Shown: positions 58,412 through 64,000 of the stretch, one piece after another | Layout: every line of letters begins with the position of its first letter | Position numbering within the stretch: position 1 is the first letter of the stretch | Assembly: GCF_026341035.1 (NCBI RefSeq) | Contig: NZ_JAPEOQ010000002.1 | Coordinates: forward strand, 3,844,001 to 3,908,000 | Length of the DNA stretch: 64,000 nt | Reading direction: 5' to 3' | Origin: Streptomyces sp. NBC_01016 | Lineage (GTDB): Bacteria > Actinomycetota > Actinomycetes > Streptomycetales > Streptomycetaceae | Program-made: the position numbers and the translations under genes | Notes under the pieces: model-generated | The model's input: only the letters and a program-made list of their open reading frames with translations | Told to the model about the DNA's origin: nothing | Databases searched by the model: none

Positions 58412-59770
58412 TCAGATGGCTGCCTTGCTGGCGTCGCCGAGGGGAGCGGGCACAGCGTCCCGCTCGCCCAGCTGCGCGGTCGGCACCTTCGCCGTCTCGC
58501 GAGCCGTGAGACCCGCCACCACCGGCAGCACACACAGTGCCGCGGTGAACAGGGCCACCGCGCCCCAGTTGTCGCCGCCCGGGCCCGCGATCTGCGCCGC
58601 GAACGTCACCGCGAAACCGGATATGGCGAAGCCGATCTGGGTGCCGATCGCCATTCCCGAGAGTCGTACGCGGGTCGGGAACATCTCGCCGTAGAAGGCC
58701 GGCCACACGGCGTTGGCCGCGCTGTAGACGACGCCGAAGGCCAGGATGCCGAGCACGAACGTCAGCGCGTACGAGCCCGTGGAGATCGCCCACAGGTAGC
58801 CGAACATCAGCAGCGCGCTGCCCGCGGCGCCCGTGACGAAGACCGGCCGGCGGCCGATGCGGTCGGCGAGCTTCGCCCACAGCGGGATCGCGGCGAGCGC
58901 TACGAGGTTGGCGAGCGCGCCGACCCACAGCATGGCGGAGCGGTCCATGCCGACCGCGTCGCTCGTCGCGTACGACAGGGCCCACACCGTGAAGATCGTG
59001 CTCACGGAGGCGACCAGCGCGCCCCCGATCACGCGCAGGACGTCCACCCAGTGGTCGCGGAAGAGCACCGCGAGCGGCAGCTTGGCGACCTCGCCGGACT
59101 CGGCCTTGCGGGCGAACTCGGGCGTCTCGTCGAGCGAGCGCCGGATGACGTAGCCGGCGATGGCGACGCCGAGGCTCAGCCAGAACGGGATGCGCCAGCC
59201 CCAGGACAGGAGCTGGTCCTCGGGCAGCGCCGCGATCGGCAGGAAGACAATGGTGGCGAGGAGCTGCCCGGCCTGGGTCCCGTTGAGCGTGAAACTCGTG
59301 AAATACGCGCGACGATCCTCTGGCGCGTGTTCCAAGGTCATCGAACCCGCGCTGGACTGCTCCCCGGCGGCCGAGATGCCCTGCATGATGCGGCAGAGCA
59401 CGAGCAGCAACGGCGCGAACCCGCCGACCTGGTCACGGGTGGGCAGACAGCCGATCAGGAACGTCGACAGGCCCATCAGGACCACGGTGAACACCATGAT
59501 CTTGCGGCGGCCCAGGCGGTCGCCGATGTGACCGAGGAAGAACGCGCCGACGGGGCGCGCGGCGTACGCGACGCCGAACGTGGCGAGCGAGAGCAGGGTG
59601 GCGTCGGCCGGGTCGGACTCGTCGAAGAACACCTTCGGGAAGACGAGCGCGGCGGCGCTGCCGTAGATGAAGAAGTCGTAGTACTCGAGGGCACTGCCGC
59701 TCCAGGCGGCGAATGCCGCCTTGCGGGGCTGGCCCTGTGGTGCGCGCGGTGATTCTGCGGGGACGGACAC
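58412..59770 (-). CDS. MHS-family MFS transporter, probable shikimate/quinate:H+ symporter
   Basis: A 452-residue transporter with twelve predicted helices. It has the metabolite:H+ symporter signatures WSGSALEYYDFFIYG at the N terminus and GHIGDRLGRRKIMV in loop 2-3, and FPTRVRLSGMAIG late in the protein. Neighbouring genes break down shikimate or quinate, so a ShiA-like uptake role is likely. The GTG start has AAGGAG upstream. The 150-bp region upstream holds a perfect palindrome (59821-59834) that may be its operator. Confidence 0.88.
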   Translation of the reverse strand: MSVPAESPRAPQGQPRKAAFAAWSGSALEYYDFFIYGSAAALVFPKVFFDESDPADATLLSLATFGVAYAARPVGAFFLGHIGDRLGRRKIMVFTVVLMGLSTFLIGCLPTRDQVGGFAPLLLVLCRIMQGISAAGEQSSAGSMTLEHAPEDRRAYFTSFTLNGTQAGQLLATIVFLPIAALPEDQLLSWGWRIPFWLSLGVAIAGYVIRRSLDETPEFARKAESGEVAKLPLAVLFRDHWVDVLRVIGGALVASVSTIFTVWALSYATSDAVGMDRSAMLWVGALANLVALAAIPLWAKLADRIGRRPVFVTGAAGSALLMFGYLWAISTGSYALTFVLGILAFGVVYSAANAVWPAFYGEMFPTRVRLSGMAIGTQIGFAISGFAVTFAAQIAGPGGDNWGAVALFTAALCVLPVVAGLTARETAKVPTAQLGERDAVPAPLGDASKAAI

Positions 59771-59820
59771 GCGGGCTCCTTGAGGGCTGGGTGGATCAAC
59801 CCGGTGGCCCTGAGCCGGCC

Positions 59821-59834
59821 GGGTTAATTAACCC
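59821..59834. promoter_or_regulatory. GGGTTAATTAACCC palindrome upstream of the transporter
   Basis: A perfect 14-bp palindrome, AT-rich at its centre, 51 bp upstream of the transporter start, with GTTAAC 8 bp further out (59843-59848). It is a probable regulator site; its sequence differs from the ACGAAC repeat at the TetR/dehydrogenase junction, so a different protein may bind. Confidence 0.6.
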
Positions 59835-59920
59835 ACTGGATAGTTAACAGCTGATGGCCAGCGATGTTGCGCCCGTGTTTCCCGCCTGTCAAGAGGTTGC
59901 GACGAGGACGTACGAGCCGG

Positions 59921-60586
59921 TCAGCGCTTGTCGCCGCCCGCCGTCAGGTACGCGATCACCATGTCGCCCAGCATTGTGCGGTAGTGCTCGCGGCGGTCCT
60001 GCGCCGTCAGATCGCGGCCGAACAGGGCGCCGAACGTATGCCGGTTGGAGACCCGGAAGAAGCAGAACGAGCTGATCATCGCGTGCAGATCCACCGCGTC
60101 CACGTCCGCCGTGAAGACGCCCTCGGCCCGGCCCGACTCCAGGATCCGGCCGATCACGTCGATCGCGGGCGAGTTGAGCGAGCCGATCGTCTCGGACGCC
60201 GTGATGTGCTCGGCGTCGTGGATGTTCTCGATGCTCACGAGGCGGATGAAGTCCGGGTGCTGCTCGTGGTGGTCGAAGGTCAGCTCGGCGAGCCGCCGGA
60301 TCGCGGCGACCGGGTCGAGATCCTCCACGTCGGCGTCCTGCTCGGCCTCGCGGATCACCGCGTAGCTGCGCTCAAGGACGGCCGTGAACAGCTGCTCTTT
60401 TCCGCCGAAGTAGTAGTAGATCATCCGCTTCGTGGTGCGGGTGCGGGCCGCGATCTCGTCGACGCGGGCGCCCGTGTACCCGGCGCGGGCGAACTCCTCC
60501 GTGGCGACCTTGAGGATCTCGGCCTTGGTGCGGGCCGCGTCGCGGATGCGTCCCGCGCGGCGCGCCGGCTCTTCGACAGTGGTCAT
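59921..60586 (-). CDS. TetR-family regulator of the shikimate/quinate genes
   Basis: A 221-residue regulator. The N-terminal TetR helix-turn-helix (residues ~17-63: AARTKAEILKVATEEFARAG, RVDEIAARTRTTKRMIYYYFGGKEQL) is followed by an all-helical ligand domain. The ATG at 60586 is chosen since upstream in-frame sequence is not family-like. It lies between the transporter (same strand) and the divergent dehydrogenase gene, whose promoter carries an inverted repeat. The inducer is probably a shikimate-pathway compound or protocatechuate, by context. Confidence 0.87.
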   Translation of the reverse strand: MTTVEEPARRAGRIRDAARTKAEILKVATEEFARAGYTGARVDEIAARTRTTKRMIYYYFGGKEQLFTAVLERSYAVIREAEQDADVEDLDPVAAIRRLAELTFDHHEQHPDFIRLVSIENIHDAEHITASETIGSLNSPAIDVIGRILESGRAEGVFTADVDAVDLHAMISSFCFFRVSNRHTFGALFGRDLTAQDRREHYRTMLGDMVIAYLTAGGDKR

Positions 60587-60652
60587 CCGGCGATTGTAGG
60601 AGCCGTGCCCGGGGGTGGTTCCGGTCAGTCCCTTCCCAGAAGGGCATCGGGC

Positions 60653-60683
60653 TTGATATGAGTAACGAACCAGTTCGTACATT
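60653..60683 (+). promoter_or_regulatory. Promoter of the dehydrogenase gene
   Basis: TTGATA (60653-60658) and TACATT (60678-60683) with a 19-bp spacer, the TetR-type inverted repeat filling the spacer. This supports the GTG start at 60712 over the ATG at 60658. Confidence 0.5.
60665..60678. promoter_or_regulatory. ACGAAC-CA-GTTCGT inverted repeat, candidate TetR operator
   Basis: Perfect 6-bp arms around a 2-bp centre, a layout common for TetR-family sites, in the gap between the TetR gene and the dehydrogenase gene and inside the latter's promoter. Confidence 0.72.
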
Positions 60684-60711
60684 AAGTGTGACGCTCGGCC
60701 AGGAGGACCCC

Positions 60712-61614
60712 GTGCCCCAGGACTCTTATCTCGTCGGTCTGATCGGCGAGGGGATCGGCCCCTCGCTCAGCCCCGCCCTGCACGAGCGGGAGGCCGACCG
60801 GCAGGGCCTGCGCTATCTGTACCGGCGGCTCGACATCGGTGAGATCGGTGTACGGCCCGAGGATGTGGGGGAGTTGCTGCGGGCCGCCCGCACCGTCGGT
60901 TTCGACGGCCTGAACATCACGCACCCCTGCAAGCAGCTCGCCATCGAGCACCTCGACGAGCTGTCGCCGGGGGCCGCGGCGCTCGGCGCGGTCAACACCG
61001 TGGTCTTCGACGGCGGCCGCGCCATCGGCCACAACACCGACGTGACCGGGTTCGCCGCCTCCTTCGCCCGCGGGCTGCCCGAGGCCCGCATGGAGCGCGT
61101 CGTCCAGCTCGGCGCCGGGGGAGCGGGCGCCGCCGTCGCCCACGCGGTGCTCACCCTGGGCGTCGGCCGCATCGTGCTCGTCGACGCGCTGCCGGAGCGG
61201 GCCGCCGCCCTCGCCGACTCCCTGAACCGGCACTTCGGCGAGGACCGCGCGGTGCCCGCGGGAATGGACGAGCTCGCCGCGCACATCGCCGGGGCCGACG
61301 GCATCGTGCACGCCACCCCCACCGGCATGGCCGCCCACCCCGGCCTCCCGTTCCCCGCCGAACTGCTGCACCCCGGCCTGTGGGTCGCCGAGGTCGTCTA
61401 CCGGCCGCTGGAGACCGAACTCGTGCGCACCGCACGCAACCTGGGCTGCGCCGTCCTCGACGGCGGCGGCATGGCCGTCTTCCAGGCCGCCGATGCGTTC
61501 CGCCTCTTCACCGGGCGCGAGCCGGACGCCGCCCGGATGCTCACCCACTTCGCCGAACTGGCGGGCACGGAGGCGGCGCTGCGAGCAGCCACATCAAGCC
61601 CCGGCACCGATTGA
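60712..61614 (+). CDS. Quinate/shikimate dehydrogenase (probably NAD-dependent)
   Basis: A 300-residue member of the shikimate dehydrogenase family. Substrate-binding Ser18 and Ser20 (PSLSPALHE), catalytic Lys74 (NITHPCKQL) and Asp110 (GHNTDVTGF) are present; the nucleotide loop is GAGGAGAAVA. The residue ending the second strand is Asp158 (IVLVDAL), which favours NAD over NADP, as in catabolic quinate/shikimate dehydrogenases. The GTG at 60712 has AGGAGG at ideal spacing. An ATG at 60658 would put the operator inside the gene. Divergent from TetR; dehydratase gene follows. Confidence 0.9.
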   Translation: MPQDSYLVGLIGEGIGPSLSPALHEREADRQGLRYLYRRLDIGEIGVRPEDVGELLRAARTVGFDGLNITHPCKQLAIEHLDELSPGAAALGAVNTVVFDGGRAIGHNTDVTGFAASFARGLPEARMERVVQLGAGGAGAAVAHAVLTLGVGRIVLVDALPERAAALADSLNRHFGEDRAVPAGMDELAAHIAGADGIVHATPTGMAAHPGLPFPAELLHPGLWVAEVVYRPLETELVRTARNLGCAVLDGGGMAVFQAADAFRLFTGREPDAARMLTHFAELAGTEAALRAATSSPGTD

Positions 61615-61658
61615 GCAGCCGTATTGAGCCCCGCCTTCGGACGAGAGCCAGCGGGGTA

Positions 61659-61680
61659 CGGGGCAGAGCCCCGATCTTTT
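61659..61680 (+). terminator. Intrinsic terminator with T-tract
   Basis: CGGGGC-AGA-GCCCCG (61659-61673) followed by ATCTTTT (61674-61680), a canonical rho-independent terminator, rare in this GC-rich genome. It lies between dehydrogenase and dehydratase genes and may reduce read-through. Confidence 0.75.
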
Positions 61681-61733
61681 CAACCCCCGCCGCCGCCCCA
61701 CCCCGCAGACCCGCCCCCTCCGGAAGGAGCCCC

Positions 61734-63542
61734 GTGCGCACCTCCATCGCCACCGTCTCGCTCAGCGGATCGCTCACCGAGAAGCTCACCGCGGCCGCCC
61801 GCGCGGGCTTCGACGGCGTCGAGATCTTCGAGAACGACCTGCTCGCCAGCCCCCTCACCCCCGAGGAGATCCGCGACCGCTGCGCCGACCTCGGCCTGAG
61901 CATCGACCTGTACCAGCCGATGCGCGACATGGAGGCCGTGCCCGCCGACGTGTTCGCCCAGAACCTGCGGCGCGCCGAGCACAAGTTCCGGATCATGCAA
62001 CGCCTCGGCACCGACACCGTCCTTGTCTGCTCCAGCGTCTCGCCGCTCTCCATCGGCGACGACGCACTCGCTGCTGGCCAGCTGCGCCAACTCGCCGAGC
62101 GGGCGAGCGACTTCGGGGTCCGTGTCGCCTACGAGGCGCTCGCGTGGGGCCGGCACGTCAACACGTACGACCATGCCTGGCGCATCATCGAGGCCGCCGA
62201 CCACCCGGCGCTCGGCACCTGCCTCGACAGCTTCCACATCCTCGCCCGCGGCACCGAGGGCAAGGACCTCGAAGGCATCGAGGACATCCCCGGCGACAAG
62301 ATCTTCTTCCTGCAGCTCGCCGACGCGCCGCTGCTCGACATGGACGTCCTGCGGTGGAGCCGCCACTACCGCTGCTTCCCCGGTCAGGGCGACCTCGACG
62401 TCGCGGGCCTGCTGCGCCACGTGCTGCGCGCCGGTTATCGGGGGCCGCTGTCGCTGGAGATCTTCAACGATGTGTTCCGGCAGGCCGAAGCAGGGCCCGC
62501 CGCCGTGGACGCGCTGCGCTCGCTGCTCGCCCTCCAGGAGGCGGTGGGTGTTCAGGACGTCGTGGGTCAGGGCGAATTGCCCCCGCCCGTGGTGCCGACC
62601 GGTGTCGCCTTCACGGAACTCGTCACCCCCGACGTCGCCCCGGCCGCCGACCTCCTCGCCGCCCTCGGCTTCACCCGCACGGGCCGCCACCGCGGCAAGC
62701 CGGTCGACCTGTGGGAGCAGGGCGAGGCCCGCGTGCTGCTCAACACCGGGCCCGCCGCCCGCCGCGACGGCACCGTCCTCGCCGCCGTCGGCCTGGAGTC
62801 CTCGGACCCGGCCGCCGCCGCCCGCCGCGCGGAGGCCCTGCTCGCCCCGGTCCTGCCACGCCGCCGCGGAACCGGCGACGTACTCCTCGACGCCGTCGCC
62901 GCGCCCGACGGCACGGAACTCTTCTTCTGCGCCACCGACCGCGCCGAACTCCCCAGCTGGATCCGGGACTTCGAGCCGACGGGGGAGCGGCCCGCCGAGA
63001 CCGACGTCACCGGCGTCGACCACCTCCAGCTCACCCAGCCCTGGCACCAGTTCGACGAGGCCGCCCTGTTCCACCGCAGCGTGCTCGGCCTGGAACCCCG
63101 GGCGAGCGTCGACGTCGCCGACCCGTACGGACTGCTGCGCAGCCGCGCCGTCGCCACCGCCGACGGCGCCGTCCGCATCGCGCTCGGCGCGGGCCCCGGC
63201 CCCGGCGAGGACCAGGACCGGGCCCAACACATCGCCCTCGCCACCAGCGACGTCGTCGCGGCCGCCCGCCGCTTCCGCGCGGCGGGCGGGGAGCTGCTGC
63301 CGATGCCGGGCAACTACTACGACGACCTGGCGGCGCGCTTCGAGTTCGCGCCCGGCGAGCTGGAGACGTACCAGGAACTCGGCATCCTCTACGACCGCGA
63401 CGCCCACGGCACCTTCCGCCACTGCTACACCCGCACCGTGGGGCGCGTCTTCTTCGAACTGGCCCAGCGCGAGGACGGCTACCAGGGATACGGGGCGCAG
63501 AACGCACCGGTGCGGCTCGCGGCGCAGCACGCGGCGAACTAG
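61734..63542 (+). CDS. Two-domain 3-dehydroshikimate dehydratase (sugar-phosphate-isomerase-like + HPPD-like)
   Basis: A 602-residue enzyme. Residues ~1-275 are a xylose-isomerase-like barrel with metal ligands in VAYEALAWGRHVNTY, CLDSFHIL, FLQLADA and SLEIFND, the dehydratase half. Residues ~290-590 are a vicinal-oxygen-chelate region like 4-hydroxyphenylpyruvate dioxygenase with a His-His-Glu set (VDHLQL, QHIALATS, VFFELAQRE). This layout matches QuiC-type proteins that turn 3-dehydroshikimate into protocatechuate. The role of the second domain is not settled. GGAAGGAG precedes the GTG. It follows the dehydrogenase gene. Confidence 0.9.
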   Translation: MRTSIATVSLSGSLTEKLTAAARAGFDGVEIFENDLLASPLTPEEIRDRCADLGLSIDLYQPMRDMEAVPADVFAQNLRRAEHKFRIMQRLGTDTVLVCSSVSPLSIGDDALAAGQLRQLAERASDFGVRVAYEALAWGRHVNTYDHAWRIIEAADHPALGTCLDSFHILARGTEGKDLEGIEDIPGDKIFFLQLADAPLLDMDVLRWSRHYRCFPGQGDLDVAGLLRHVLRAGYRGPLSLEIFNDVFRQAEAGPAAVDALRSLLALQEAVGVQDVVGQGELPPPVVPTGVAFTELVTPDVAPAADLLAALGFTRTGRHRGKPVDLWEQGEARVLLNTGPAARRDGTVLAAVGLESSDPAAAARRAEALLAPVLPRRRGTGDVLLDAVAAPDGTELFFCATDRAELPSWIRDFEPTGERPAETDVTGVDHLQLTQPWHQFDEAALFHRSVLGLEPRASVDVADPYGLLRSRAVATADGAVRIALGAGPGPGEDQDRAQHIALATSDVVAAARRFRAAGGELLPMPGNYYDDLAARFEFAPGELETYQELGILYDRDAHGTFRHCYTRTVGRVFFELAQREDGYQGYGAQNAPVRLAAQHAAN

Positions 63543-63546
63543 GGGA

Positions 63547-64000
63547 CTAACCCTTGAAGCGTGCCGCGATCTCCTCCAGCCGGGCATGGTGCTGCTGCCA
63601 CTCCAGGGGCGGCAGGCCGTCATTGCCCGGCTGGTAGCCGATCAGGCCGTCGAGGCCCTCACGGAGGATGTCGGCCTGGCCCACGTGGCGCTGCGTGTCG
63701 GAGATGACCCGGACCAGCACATGGTGGAGCGTGACCTGGTTGCGCTCCTTCGGCCACCACGAGACCGTGCCGATGGTGTCCAGGGGCAGCTCCCTGACCG
63801 AGGCGTCCGTGTGCGTCCAGGCGCGCCGGTAGCGCTCGATGATCTCCTCGCGGGACTCGTCGGCGGTCGCGAACATGTCCGCGTTCTCTTCCGCGGCCTC
63901 CTCGAGGGCGGGCAGCGGCTCGCCGTGCGCCCGGCCGAAGGTGTCGCAGAGGTAGCCGAGCTCCACCCCGGCCAGATGCTTGAGCAGGCCCAGCAGGTTC
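63547..64000 (-). CDS. DinB-like DUF664 family protein (5' end outside window)
   Basis: The C-terminal ~150 residues of a DinB/DUF664 protein, reading in from the right edge. It has LLGLLKHLAGVELGYLCDTFG with the expected metal-site His, and HVLVRVISDTQRHVGQADILRE with two more His, which form the four-helix-bundle metal centre. Actinobacterial members often act as mycothiol-dependent or other thiol transferases; substrate unknown. Only 4 bp separate its stop from the convergent dehydratase stop. Confidence 0.88.
   Translation of the reverse strand, partial: NLLGLLKHLAGVELGYLCDTFGRAHGEPLPALEEAAEENADMFATADESREEIIERYRRAWTHTDASVRELPLDTIGTVSWWPKERNQVTLHHVLVRVISDTQRHVGQADILREGLDGLIGYQPGNDGLPPLEWQQHHARLEEIAARFKG

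Noticed and set aside
60658..60711. Upstream ATG start for the quinate/shikimate dehydrogenase
   Set aside because: It has no ribosome site, would place promoter and operator inside the gene, and adds residues not typical of the family; GTG 60712 has AGGAGG at ideal spacing.

Overview
The window is about 70 % GC, uses many GTG starts, has ATGA/GTGA stop-start overlaps, several twin-arginine signal peptides and actinobacterial marker families (DUF5709, a DUF664-type DinB protein, an IS630-like/GntR regulator). It looks like a chromosomal segment of a Streptomyces-type actinomycete. No complete insertion sequence, tRNA, rRNA or CRISPR array was seen.

Layout. 1-5 kb is general chromosome: the 3' end of a cytochrome c oxidase subunit I gene, an AraC/MFS divergent pair, and small secreted, membrane or acidic proteins. 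5.0-58.4 kb is one very large plant-polysaccharide locus. 58.4-63.5 kb is a shikimate/quinate catabolic island (MHS-type transporter, TetR regulator, quinate/shikimate dehydrogenase, two-domain 3-dehydroshikimate dehydratase). The window ends inside a DinB-family gene.

The polysaccharide locus carries CE8 pectin methylesterase, PL1 pectate lyase, two GH28, two GH78 rhamnosidases, GH95, GH29, two GH127-type, a LacZ-type GH2, a sialidase-fold enzyme, a DUF5060/DUF4038-type (beta/alpha)8 hydrolase with a catalytically degenerate paralogue, a right-handed beta-helix enzyme and several unassigned proteins predicted here to be helical barrels. It also has a CUT1 sugar ABC system (no ATPase), a complete peptide-type ABC importer, an orphan binding protein, and sugar-acid genes (aldo/keto reductase, lactonase, DHDPS-like aldolase, RraA-like protein). 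The enzyme mix resembles what is needed for rhamnogalacturonan-type pectin with L-fucose, L-galactose, L-rhamnose and L-arabinose side groups, possibly RG-II. That is inference.

Secretion signals split the work. Esterases, PL1, one GH28, GH95 and the beta-helix protein are exported. Most side-chain glycosidases have no signal and should act on imported oligosaccharides in the cytoplasm.

Two GntR-type regulators sit inside. The FCD-type regulator at 25.2-25.9 kb lies beside a TGGYATRCCA palindrome that recurs at the 5' ends of at least five transcription units (5.05, 26.1, 38.4, 46.6 and 46.8 kb). It is the likely locus-wide repressor. The second is an unusual fusion of an IS630-transposase-like DNA-binding region to a GntR/FCD regulator, next to its own set of inverted repeats at 9.2 kb.
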